A DNA stretch of 64,000 bases, taken from contig NZ_JBGEDP010000001.1 in the NCBI RefSeq assembly GCF_041206865.1, positions 3,782,001 through 3,846,000 on the forward strand, read 5' to 3'. The notes beneath the pieces are model-generated. The model ran no database searches. It was given only the letters and a program-made list of their open reading frames with translations, and was not told where the DNA came from. Numbering within the stretch: the stretch's first letter is position 1; every line of letters begins with the position of its first letter. The stretch is from Mycobacterium sp. HUMS_12744610. Its GTDB lineage: Bacteria > Actinomycetota > Actinomycetes > Mycobacteriales > Mycobacteriaceae. Positions 10,956 through 19,126 of this stretch are shown piece by piece. The position numbers were made by a program, and so were the translations under genes.

Positions 10956-12377
10956 TCAGCGCCGCGTGCGCAACCAGCGCAGCGCCGCGTCGGCGGCGTG
11001 GTACCCGCACAGTCCGTGGACACCGGCGCCCGGCGGCGTGGACTGCGAACACAGGTACACCCCCGGTACGCCGGTCGCATACGGGTTGACGGCGATCCGC
11101 GGGCGGAACAGGACCTGCAGCCCGTCGTTGGCGCCGCCGATGATGTCCCCGCCGACGAAGTTGGGGTTGTAGGCCTGAAGATCGGCGGTGCCCTTGCTGA
11201 CGGTGGCGACGACGCGGTCGCGAAAGCCAGGGGCGAACCGCTCGATCTGCGCGACGACCGCGGCGGTGGCGTCGCCGTCGTAACCGAAGGGCACGTGCGC
11301 GTAGGCCCACACCGGGTTGAGGTTGCCGGCGCTGCGCGACGGGTCCGCCAGGTACTGCTGCCCCACGAGCACGAACGGGCGCCGTACCATCCTACCTTGT
11401 GCGCGTTGGCGTTCGGTGTCGGCGACCTCGGCGAACGAGCCGCCGAGATGGACGGTGCCGGCGCGCCCGCAGTCGGTGTTCGTCCACGGGATGTCGCCCT
11501 CGATGACGAAGTCGACCTTGAACGCCGATGCGCCCTCGCGGTAGCGCCGGTAGGAGCGCCCGATCCGGGCGGGCATGAGGTCGCCGTAGAGGTCGTAGGC
11601 CAGCGCGGGGCTCAGATCGAGCATGACGATGTCGGCGTCGGGGATGTCGCGGCGGACGGTGACGGTCACTCCGGTGGCCACGGAGCCGCCGTGCTCGGCC
11701 AGCGCGGCGGCCAGGGCGCGGGTAATCGCCCCGGATCCGCCTTCGGCCACGGGCCAGCCGTAGCGGTGCCCGCTGGCCAGGATCATCAGGCCCAGCGACG
11801 CGGTCAGCGGCCGGTCCAGCCGGGTGTAGACGTGCGCGGCGGTGCCGCCGAACAGCGCGCGCGCCTGTTCGGTGCGGAACCAGCGGGCCATCGTGGTGGC
11901 GGGCAGCAGCGCGCGCGGCCCGAAACCGGCCAGCCGCAGCGGGTGTCGCGGGACGTTGAGCACCGGGCGGAGCAGATCCTCGGCCAGCGCGTCGAACCCC
12001 GCCGCGAGGTCTCCGACGGCACGCCGCCACCGCGTCGCGTCGGGCCCCATGCCGCCCGTGGTCCGATCGATCGACCGGTACAGCACGCCGGCCGTGCCGT
12101 CGTCGAGCGGGTGGGCGCAGTCGACCTCGGGCCACTTCCACACCAGCCCGTGGCGCCCCAGGTCGATCTCCTGCCAGAACGGGGACCCGACGCCGAGCGG
12201 GTGGAACGCCGAGCAGTGGTCGTGGACGACCCCGGGCACCGTCAGCTCCCCCGAGCGCGCTCCCCCGCCGACGCTGTCACGGGCCTCGAGCACCTGCACG
12301 TCGACACCGTGCCGGGCCAGATGGATCGCTGCGGCCAGGCCGTTCGGCCCGGCCCCGACGACGACGGCCCGGGTCAT
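10956..12377 (-). CDS. FAD-dependent oxidoreductase, phytoene-desaturase-like (Rv1432-like)
   Basis: A 473-residue flavoprotein with the dinucleotide-binding motif VVGAGPNGLAAAIHLARHG at residues 5-23, followed by the acidic end of the second strand (LEARDSVGGGARSG). The C-terminal FAD motif includes GVYLCSQSTPPGAGVHGLCGYHAA. This is the NAD(P)/FAD family of carotenoid or amine oxidoreductases; the substrate is unknown. Its ATG overlaps the stop of the upstream DUF3556 gene by four bases (12374-12377), so the two are probably co-translated. No signal peptide. Confidence 0.85.
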   Translation of the reverse strand: MTRAVVVGAGPNGLAAAIHLARHGVDVQVLEARDSVGGGARSGELTVPGVVHDHCSAFHPLGVGSPFWQEIDLGRHGLVWKWPEVDCAHPLDDGTAGVLYRSIDRTTGGMGPDATRWRRAVGDLAAGFDALAEDLLRPVLNVPRHPLRLAGFGPRALLPATTMARWFRTEQARALFGGTAAHVYTRLDRPLTASLGLMILASGHRYGWPVAEGGSGAITRALAAALAEHGGSVATGVTVTVRRDIPDADIVMLDLSPALAYDLYGDLMPARIGRSYRRYREGASAFKVDFVIEGDIPWTNTDCGRAGTVHLGGSFAEVADTERQRAQGRMVRRPFVLVGQQYLADPSRSAGNLNPVWAYAHVPFGYDGDATAAVVAQIERFAPGFRDRVVATVSKGTADLQAYNPNFVGGDIIGGANDGLQVLFRPRIAVNPYATGVPGVYLCSQSTPPGAGVHGLCGYHAADAALRWLRTRR

Positions 12378-14131
12378 CGGTTGGCACGCCGGGCCGTCAC
12401 GTGGACCGGATAGTCGTCACCGGGCTCCGGCCACGGCTGGCGGGTCAGCATGTCCGCGACGTCGACATAGCCCTCTTCGATCAGGCCGGCCTTGGCGTCG
12501 ACGATGCGATATCCCTGCCGCTGGGCCTGGATCGGCTGGCTTTCCAGGATGATCACCCGCACGTCGCCGTCCTCGAATCGGCAGCGCCGCTGCACGGCGG
12601 CGAGCAACTGCTCGTTGTGCAGGTGGCCCTCCCCGAAATTCCAGCCGATCAGCGGCCCGGCCATGATCTCCCCGTCCCGCAGGCGATAGTCCGCCTCGTC
12701 GGCCCCGCACAGGGCGCGGGGAACCAGGCCGTTGAGCGTTCGCCCGTGGGTGTGCATCGACCGCCATGCCATCAGCTTGTCGATCATCAGTTCGGAGGTT
12801 TCCGGACCATAGAGGCGGGCAAGCTGATTCGGGGGCAGGGCCGACGCCTTGGTGATGCTCGCCTCGATCTTGTCCTCGGCGCCGGTGCGCAGGCACCAGG
12901 TGCTGGTCGCCCAGTTCCCGGCGTAGTAGCGCATCGCGGGCAGGAACGAGATCTGTTCGGGGAAAAGGTTTCCCACGATCGGCACCACCGCCAGCGCCGC
13001 GATCATGATGGCCAGCAGCAACGGCGAGCGCAGGCCCAACGCCGTCACCCCGGCGTAGTGCCCGAACAGGTAGATCAGCGAGAAGATGAAGAACACGTTC
13101 CATTCCAACGGGACTCCCATCGGAATGGTCGAGGTGATGTTGAGGTGGAACAGCACCATGAACCCGATGAGAAACCAGGCCCAGCGATGGCCGTCGGCGA
13201 AGAAGACCAACACCAGGGGCACCAGGAACTCGGCGGTGGTGCCGCCGACGTGGGCCATGACCTTCGGCACCCACGAGGGGCGCAGGTCGTCGACGGGGTC
13301 GAGGTAGAGCCTGCGCTTGAACCAGTTGAACGCCCTGCTGCGCAGCAGCGGGCTGTTGCTCATCATGACCGCCACCACGTAGGGGAAGTGGTGGTTGAGT
13401 TTGGAGGTCGCCGCCCCCCACCACAGCGCGAGCATGATGATCTTGAAGGCGGCGATCTGGTCGGTGAAGCCGAAGAAGAACACCAGCAGCGTCAGCCCGT
13501 AGTGCTCGCCGCGCGCGGCCAGGAAGACGGTCTTGTCGCGCAGTCCCAGCAGGGCCAGCGCGACGATCGCGGGCAGCACCCGCACGGGATCGATCAGGCC
13601 AATGTCGTTGGAGGGGGTGACCGGCCCGCCGGTCCCCGGCGCGAGCAGGGCCCACACCCCCGACCCCAGCACGATGACGTAGAGCGCCACGTCGACGACG
13701 GCGCGGTTGTCGCCGGCGGTCAAGGGCACCTTGCCCGGCCAGGGCGGCAGCCGGATCGTGTTGGGCCGCAACCAATATAGAAAGCCACCGAACGGCGGCC
13801 AGAAGCGCGCGGTCAGCGGCCCCGACCCGCAGCCCAGGCCGAGGATCTCGAACAGCAGCGTGAAGACGACCACCTTCTGGTACACGATCGGCTGGGTCCA
13901 CCAGCCGGCAACGCGCCCGAGCCCGCCCAGCCCCGGGGTCAGAGAGATCACCGCGGCGGCACCGGCGACATAGAGCGCGACCTTGACGACGTAGAACAGG
14001 TACACCGCATACGGGGAGCCGAAACCGTGCTCGACCCAGTGCCGGGCCATGATCTGGCGCCGCTCGGCCCGCGGCCGGCTGGGCCAGGTTGCGGGGTCGA
14101 CGTCGGGAAACTCCGGTGTCATGAAGCCCAT
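12374..14131 (-). CDS. DUF3556-type multi-pass membrane protein (Rv1431-like)
   Basis: A 585-residue integral membrane protein of unknown function. It has roughly ten hydrophobic segments between residues 50 and 410 and a hydrophilic C-terminal domain of about 170 residues. Length and the overall pattern match the actinobacterial DUF3556 family, but I recognise no catalytic motif. The start at 14131 (MGFMTPEF) is taken over the longer frame because the extra residues are Arg-rich; the ATG at 14122 is an alternative. It overlaps the oxidoreductase start by four bases and follows a small gene by 13 bases, so 14504-10956 looks like one operon. A membrane substrate shared with the oxidoreductase is only an inference. 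Confidence 0.8.
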   Translation of the reverse strand: MGFMTPEFPDVDPATWPSRPRAERRQIMARHWVEHGFGSPYAVYLFYVVKVALYVAGAAAVISLTPGLGGLGRVAGWWTQPIVYQKVVVFTLLFEILGLGCGSGPLTARFWPPFGGFLYWLRPNTIRLPPWPGKVPLTAGDNRAVVDVALYVIVLGSGVWALLAPGTGGPVTPSNDIGLIDPVRVLPAIVALALLGLRDKTVFLAARGEHYGLTLLVFFFGFTDQIAAFKIIMLALWWGAATSKLNHHFPYVVAVMMSNSPLLRSRAFNWFKRRLYLDPVDDLRPSWVPKVMAHVGGTTAEFLVPLVLVFFADGHRWAWFLIGFMVLFHLNITSTIPMGVPLEWNVFFIFSLIYLFGHYAGVTALGLRSPLLLAIMIAALAVVPIVGNLFPEQISFLPAMRYYAGNWATSTWCLRTGAEDKIEASITKASALPPNQLARLYGPETSELMIDKLMAWRSMHTHGRTLNGLVPRALCGADEADYRLRDGEIMAGPLIGWNFGEGHLHNEQLLAAVQRRCRFEDGDVRVIILESQPIQAQRQGYRIVDAKAGLIEEGYVDVADMLTRQPWPEPGDDYPVHVTARRANR

Positions 14132-14144
14132 CGGCCGACTACGC

Positions 14145-14504
14145 CTACCGGACGGCGAACCGCACCTGCGCACCGCCGGGGACGCCGCCCGGGTCCTGAC
14201 GCGGGAAGCGCCGCCGCAGGTTCTGAATCAGATCTTCGAGAGTCCGCCGGTCCTCTTCGGCGTGGGCCATCCGCCGCAAGCCGTAGGAGCATTCGGCGTC
14301 GCCGCCGTTCTGGGCGGCGGCGACCGCCTTGCGATATTGCTCGATCCGGTGGTCGACGAGGCGCCGGCGCTGCATCAGCAGCCCCAGAAAGTACTCGGCC
14401 TGGCGGCGGTCGGCCGTCTCGACCGCCGCGGCGACGGATTCGTCGGGAGTCACCCCGGTGGTGCGGACCCGCTCGGGCGTGTCAGTCATGCCGGCGAGGT
14501 CCAT
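14145..14504 (-). CDS. small helical protein of unknown function
   Basis: A 119-residue hydrophilic, mostly helical protein with no family I recognise. The ATG at 14504 has an AGAGGG ribosome-binding site five bases upstream; the ATG at 14489 is an alternative. Residues 35-95 carry regularly spaced Leu/Ile/Ala among many Arg and Glu, suggesting a coiled coil. It begins the putative operon with the DUF3556 and FAD-oxidoreductase genes and is divergent from the acyltransferase gene. Confidence 0.6.
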   Translation of the reverse strand: MDLAGMTDTPERVRTTGVTPDESVAAAVETADRRQAEYFLGLLMQRRRLVDHRIEQYRKAVAAAQNGGDAECSYGLRRMAHAEEDRRTLEDLIQNLRRRFPRQDPGGVPGGAQVRFAVR

Positions 14505-14709
14505 TCCGTCCCTCTCAACTGGGAGTTTACCGTCGGGCGTGCGTAACAATAGCGCGCCGGATACGACCGGCACCATACGTGTGGACGACAAGATACCGCC
14601 GCCGCTACGCCCGCCGCGGCGGAATCCGCCGGAAAATGCGGAGGAAACTGCCCGACACCCGGCCCGTTACGATCGAGGAAATCACCGTGGCAGCAACCCC
14701 AGGAGCGAC

Positions 14710-15516
14710 GTGACCGACGACAGCGCGGATACCGGCGACATCGACAGGTGGGATCCCGGACTGACGCAGCGCGTCATGGGCGTCATGCGCCCGGTGCTCA
14801 AGACGTACTTCCGCTGCCAGGTGCTCGGGCTGGACTCGTTCCCGCCCGGCGGGGCGTTGGTGGTCGGCAACCATTCCGGCGGCATGTTCCCGATGGACGT
14901 CCCGATCTTCAGCGCCGACTTCTACGCGAAGTTCGGGTACGACCGGCCCGTCTACACGCTGAGCCACGACATCCTCATGACGGGGCCCAGCGGGCAGTTC
15001 TTGCGGCGCACCGGCTACATCCGGGCCAGCCGGGAGAACGCGGCCCGCGCCCTGCGCTCCGGCGGTGTCGTGATCGTGTTTCCCGGCGGCGACTACGACG
15101 CCTACCGGCCCACCTTCTCGGAGAACGTCATCGACTTCAACGGCCGCAAGGGCTACGTGCGCACGGCGGTCGAGGCCGGGGTGCCCATCGTGCCCGCGGT
15201 GTCGGTCGGCGGGCAGGAGACCCAGCTCTACCTGTCCCGCGGCACCTGGCTGGCCGAGCGGCTCGGGGTGAAGCGCCTGCTGCGCAGCGCCATCCTGCCG
15301 CTGTCGTTCGGCTTCCCGTTCGGCCTGAGCGCCGTGATCCCGCCCAACGTGCCACTGCCCACCAAGATCGTGACGCGGGTGCTGGAGCCGATCGACATCG
15401 CGGCGCGCTTCGGTGAGGACCCCGACGTCGACGAGGTCGACGAGTACGTGCGCTCGGTCATGCAGCAGGGTCTCGACGAGCTCGCCGCCAAACGCCGTTT
15501 CCCGATCCTGGGCTGA
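14710..15516 (+). CDS. lysophospholipid acyltransferase family protein (Rv1428c-like)
   Basis: A 268-residue PlsC-like acyltransferase expected to move an acyl group onto a (lyso)phospholipid or related acceptor at the membrane. The conserved Asn-His is in VVGNHSGGMFPMD (about residues 53-65); the Asp lies seven residues after the His rather than at the canonical HX4D spacing. The FPGGDYDAYRP motif corresponds to the family's FPEG block. The GTG at 14710 is chosen for the AGGAG just upstream and for length close to Rv1428c; the frame is open further up without similarity. Three bases separate it from fadD12, so acyl activation and transfer are encoded together. Confidence 0.85.
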   Translation: MTDDSADTGDIDRWDPGLTQRVMGVMRPVLKTYFRCQVLGLDSFPPGGALVVGNHSGGMFPMDVPIFSADFYAKFGYDRPVYTLSHDILMTGPSGQFLRRTGYIRASRENAARALRSGGVVIVFPGGDYDAYRPTFSENVIDFNGRKGYVRTAVEAGVPIVPAVSVGGQETQLYLSRGTWLAERLGVKRLLRSAILPLSFGFPFGLSAVIPPNVPLPTKIVTRVLEPIDIAARFGEDPDVDEVDEYVRSVMQQGLDELAAKRRFPILG

Positions 15517-15519
15517 GCC

Positions 15520-17151
15520 GTGGCTTCTCTCATCGGGCGCATCGACCAGACCCTCGGCCTCATCGCCACCCTGCGCCGCGCCGGATTGCTCGCGCCGATG
15601 CGGCCCGACCGCTACCTGAAGATCGCCGCCGCCATGAGCCGCGAAGGCTTGGGCATGACGGTGGGCTTCGCCGGCGCGGCGCAGCGCTGCCCGGACCGCC
15701 CCGGCCTGATCGACGAGCTCGGCACGCTCACGTGGCGGCAGCTCGACGAGCGGATCAACGCGTTCGCCGCGGCGCTGCAGGGCCTGCCCTCGGGCCAGCC
15801 GAAGGTGGTCGGGGTCATGTGCCGCAACCACCGCGGCTTCGTCGAGGCGGTGGTGGCCGTCAACCGGATCGGCTCCGACGTCGTGCTGCTCAACACGTCG
15901 TTCGCCGGGCCGGCGCTGGCCGATGTGGTCAACCGCGAGGGCGTCGACGCGGTCGTCTACGACGAGGAGTTCACCGAGACGGTGGACCGCGCGCTGGCCG
16001 ACCGGCCGGACGCCACACGCATCGTGGCCTGGACCGAGGGACAGCACGGCCTGACGGTCGAGGGGCTCGCCGCCGAGCACGCCGGGCAGCAGCCCCGCCG
16101 CACCGGCGGCAAGGGCCGGATGATCCTGCTCACCTCCGGTACCACCGGAACGCCCAAGGGCGCCAACCAGACCGGCGGCAACGCCGGGGTGGGCACGCTC
16201 AAGGCGATCCTGGACCGCACGCCGTGGCGCGCCGAGGAGACGGTCGTAATCGTGGCGCCGATGTTCCACGCCTGGGGCTTTTCGCAGCTGATCTTCGCCG
16301 CGTCGATGGCCTGCACGGTGGTCACCCGGCGCAAGTTCGACCCGGAGGCCACCCTCGAGCTGGTCGACCGCCACCGGGCGACGGGCCTGGCGGTGGTGCC
16401 TGTGATGTTCGACCGCATCATGGAGCTGCCCGACGAGGTACGAAACCGCTACAGCGGCAAGTCGTTACGGTTCGCGGCGGCATCGGGGTCGCGGATGCGC
16501 CCCGACGTCGTCACGGCGTTCATGGACGAGTTCGGCGACGTGATCTACAACAACTACAACGCCACCGAGGCGGGCATGATCGCCACCGCCACCCCGCAGG
16601 ACCTGCGCGCCGCGCCCGACACCGCCGGCCGGGCCGCGGGCGGAACCGAGATCCGGATCCTGGACTCCGAATTCAACGAACTGCCCACCGGCGAGGTGGG
16701 CACCATCTACGTGCGCAACGACACCCAGTTCGAGGGCTACACCTCGGGCACCACGAAAGACTTCCACGCCGGGTTCATGTCGTCGGGCGACGTCGGATAC
16801 CTCGACGCCGCCGGACGGCTGTTCGTCGTGGGCCGCGACGACGAGATGATCGTCTCCGGCGGCGAGAACGTCTACCCCATCGAGGTGGAGACGGCCCTGG
16901 CCGCACATCCCGGCGTGGCCGAGGCCGCGGTGATCGGCATCGACGACAAGGAGTACGGGCAGCGGCTGGCCGCATTCGTGGTGCTGAACCCCGGCGAGTC
17001 GGCGACCTCCGACGACCTCAAGCAACACGTCCGCGAGAACCTGGCCAACTACAAGGTTCCCCGCGAGATCGCGATCGTCGAGGAACTCCCCCGCGGCAGC
17101 ACCGGCAAGATCCTGCGCAACGAACTGCGGGCGAAGGTCACCGGCTCGTGA
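15520..17151 (+). CDS. fadD12: fatty-acid-CoA ligase FadD12
   Basis: Adenylates a fatty acid and forms its CoA thioester (ANL superfamily). The 543-residue protein shows the AMP-binding P-loop LTSGTTGTPKGA at about residues 203-214, the YNATEAG motif, the hinge region GRDDEMIVSGGENVYPIEVE and the C-terminal catalytic Lys motif GSTGKILRNEL. The start is a GTG three bases after the acyltransferase stop; its last four bases overlap the lipO start (GTGA). Its operon partners and position match Rv1427c. Confidence 0.92.
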   Translation: MASLIGRIDQTLGLIATLRRAGLLAPMRPDRYLKIAAAMSREGLGMTVGFAGAAQRCPDRPGLIDELGTLTWRQLDERINAFAAALQGLPSGQPKVVGVMCRNHRGFVEAVVAVNRIGSDVVLLNTSFAGPALADVVNREGVDAVVYDEEFTETVDRALADRPDATRIVAWTEGQHGLTVEGLAAEHAGQQPRRTGGKGRMILLTSGTTGTPKGANQTGGNAGVGTLKAILDRTPWRAEETVVIVAPMFHAWGFSQLIFAASMACTVVTRRKFDPEATLELVDRHRATGLAVVPVMFDRIMELPDEVRNRYSGKSLRFAAASGSRMRPDVVTAFMDEFGDVIYNNYNATEAGMIATATPQDLRAAPDTAGRAAGGTEIRILDSEFNELPTGEVGTIYVRNDTQFEGYTSGTTKDFHAGFMSSGDVGYLDAAGRLFVVGRDDEMIVSGGENVYPIEVETALAAHPGVAEAAVIGIDDKEYGQRLAAFVVLNPGESATSDDLKQHVRENLANYKVPREIAIVEELPRGSTGKILRNELRAKVTGS

Positions 17152-18422
17152 GGTTCGGGCTGACCGGGCGGCTGTGCCGCCCGCGGCCCCTGGCCCGGGC
17201 CGCGCTGGAATTGGCCAACGCCGCCAACGGCTTCCGGCCGCTGGCCCGCAAGGGTTACAGCACCGTTCTGGTGTTCTGGTTCGGCTGGCCGACCTCGGAG
17301 GTGCCGGGCCTTTACTTCTCGGCCTCCCTGGTGGATGCGCTGCGCCGCGGCCGGCGCGGCGACTTCGCCGGGCCCCGGGGCCGGGCGGCGCTCGTCCTGA
17401 CGGTCGCGTCGTGGGCGATCCTGGGGGCGATCCGCTACCGCGGCGTCACCACCCCCGGCCCCGTGCTCGAGGCCGGGCTGCGCGAACAACTCGGCCCCGA
17501 CTACGCCAACGACATCCTCGACCTCCCGGCGGCCTTCACCCGCCGCGGGCGCCGGATCCTGCCGCTGGCCAACACCGTCGCGCGCCGTCGCTACGTCGAG
17601 AAGACCAACGTGGTGCGCTACGGCCCGCACGGCCGCGCGAACCTCGCCGACGTCTGGCGGCGCCGCGACCTGCCGCGCGACGGCAAGGCACCGGTGCTGC
17701 TGCAGGTGCCCGGCGGGGCCTGGGTGATCGGGATGCGCCGCCCGCAGGCTTACCCGCTGATGAGCCACCTGGCCGCCCGCGGCTGGGTGTGCGTGTCGAT
17801 CGGCTACCGGGTGTCCCCGCGGCACACTTGGCCCGACCATATCGTCGACGTCAAACGCGCGCTGGCGTGGGTGAAGGAGAACATCGCCGACTACGGAGGC
17901 GACCCCGACTTCGTCGCGATCACCGGCGGGTCCGCGGGCGGTCACCTGTGTTCGCTGGCCGCGCTGACCGCGGGCGACCCCCAATACCAGCCGGGCTTCG
18001 AGGACGCCGACACCTCGGTGGTCGCCGCGGTTCCGGTGTACGGGCGCTACGACTGGTACTCCACCGAGGGCGACGGGCGTCGCGAATTCATACGCCTGCT
18101 CGAGAAGTTCGTCGTCAAAAGGGAATTCGCTTCGCACCGGCACCTCTACGTCGACGCCTCGCCGATCCGGCGGCTGCGCGCCGACGCGCCGCCGTTCTTC
18201 GTCCTGCACGGCCGCGACGACTCGCTCATCCCGGTCGGCGAGGCGCAGGAATTCGTCGACGAACTGCGCGCGGTGTCCAAGTCGCCGGTCGCCTACGCCG
18301 AATTGCCCGGCGCCCAGCACGCTTTCGACATCTTCTCGTCGCCGCGGGCGCACCAATCCGCCGAGGCGGTGGCACGGTTTTTGTCCTGGGTCTACGCCAC
18401 TACCCATCCGGACCGCGGCTAG
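17148..18422 (+). CDS. lipO: alpha/beta-hydrolase esterase LipO
   Basis: A 424-residue esterase of the hormone-sensitive-lipase-like alpha/beta hydrolase fold. The nucleophile elbow is ITGGSAGGHL (Ser near residue 265); Asp is in HGRDDSLIP and His in GAQHAFDIF. The oxyanion motif is PGGAW rather than HGGG. The first ~130 residues are a mycobacterial extension with a hydrophobic stretch that could associate with membrane. The GTG at 17148 overlaps the fadD12 stop by four bases. Third gene of the acyltransferase-fadD12-lipO operon; matches Rv1426c. Confidence 0.88.
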   Translation: MRFGLTGRLCRPRPLARAALELANAANGFRPLARKGYSTVLVFWFGWPTSEVPGLYFSASLVDALRRGRRGDFAGPRGRAALVLTVASWAILGAIRYRGVTTPGPVLEAGLREQLGPDYANDILDLPAAFTRRGRRILPLANTVARRRYVEKTNVVRYGPHGRANLADVWRRRDLPRDGKAPVLLQVPGGAWVIGMRRPQAYPLMSHLAARGWVCVSIGYRVSPRHTWPDHIVDVKRALAWVKENIADYGGDPDFVAITGGSAGGHLCSLAALTAGDPQYQPGFEDADTSVVAAVPVYGRYDWYSTEGDGRREFIRLLEKFVVKREFASHRHLYVDASPIRRLRADAPPFFVLHGRDDSLIPVGEAQEFVDELRAVSKSPVAYAELPGAQHAFDIFSSPRAHQSAEAVARFLSWVYATTHPDRG

Positions 18423-18434
18423 CCGAAAAATCAG

Positions 18435-18651
18435 CCTGGAGCCGCGTCACCGGCGTCGATGACCACCATACCCATCGACACCGCCTTCATCGGCTCCTGC
18501 ACCAACGCATGACCGCGGTCGACCCGGGGATGCAGATGCGGTGACTCCGTCGGCCCCGCAAACTGCTTCTCGACGGACTGGACGACATCGGCGACAATCT
18601 GCGCCACCGCAACGCCATCGACGCCTACCGCACCGGCGACCGACACCTGCG
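18435..18651 (+). pseudogene. remnants of isopropylmalate dehydratase (leuC/leuD-like)
   Basis: Directly after lipO, one frame reads IPIDTAFIGSCTNA and then a stop at about 18510. The GSCTN core is a [4Fe-4S] ligand motif of LeuC and aconitases. A second frame from about 18563 reads LLLDGLDDIGDNL and then IDAYRTGD, which resembles the C-terminus of LeuD. In an intact gene pair these would lie more than a kilobase apart, so most of the coding sequence is deleted and the frame is broken. These are short fragments recognised by motif only. Confidence 0.5.
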
Positions 18652-19006
18652 CAGCCGCCTTCTCCAGCCCGGTCAGCGCCGACGCGATGCCGTCGGCCAT
18701 CTCGTCGATGTCGTTGGCCACCTCTGGCGTCGTCACGCGCCGAAGTCGAGGTAGTCCGTGTAGGAGAAACAGGTGACGTTCAAGGCGACGTCCAGCACCG
18801 GCGGACCGGGCGGAACCAGCGAATCCAGCTTCGCGCCGGCCAGGTACAGCGCTCACGGCGGCCCCGTCACGTTGGACACGACCAGGTTGATGGGGCCCGG
18901 TTTTCGCGACAGCCCGCTGGCGGTGTAAGCCCGCGCGGCCAGCTGCAGCCCGGGCGGGGTGGTCCCGGTCAGCCCCGTGATCTGATGCGCCGACAGCGCC
19001 TCGGCC
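18652..19006 (-). pseudogene. broken 3' fragment of a WS/DGAT acyltransferase gene
   Basis: About 355 bases roughly nine-tenths identical to 26131-26490, the 3' third of the intact DGAT gene, in the same orientation. Single-base deletions (near 18740 and 18896), a three-base deletion near 18950 and an in-frame substitution block near 18852 destroy the reading frame. The similarity stops abruptly at about 19006. It therefore forms a direct repeat flanking the sulfur gene region together with the intact gene. Confidence 0.88.
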
Positions 19007-19091
19007 CGAGGCGATCGATGCGCTCAGGACGTTCCCTTGTTTTTCACAGCAGGTCCCCCGTTTAGCACGTCGGTGCCGTGGGCAACCGCGA

Positions 19092-19120
19092 CTGAAGTGT
19101 CATCCGCTTCAGGAGGAGGA
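19092..19120 (+). promoter_or_regulatory. leader hairpin abutting a strong ribosome-binding site
   Basis: CTGAAG (19092-19097) can pair with CTTCAG (19107-19112) around a nine-base loop. The right arm runs into the Shine-Dalgarno stretch AGGAGGAGGA (19111-19120), which lies six bases before the TTG start at 19127. The pairing could limit ribosome access; this is inference. Confidence 0.4.
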
Positions 19121-19126
19121 CCGGGA

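Noticed and set aside
18652..19006. Integrase attachment sites flanking a classical genomic island
   Set aside because: No integrase or tRNA gene is present; the repeats are 355 bases at about 90% identity, which fits homologous recombination or duplication better than att sites.
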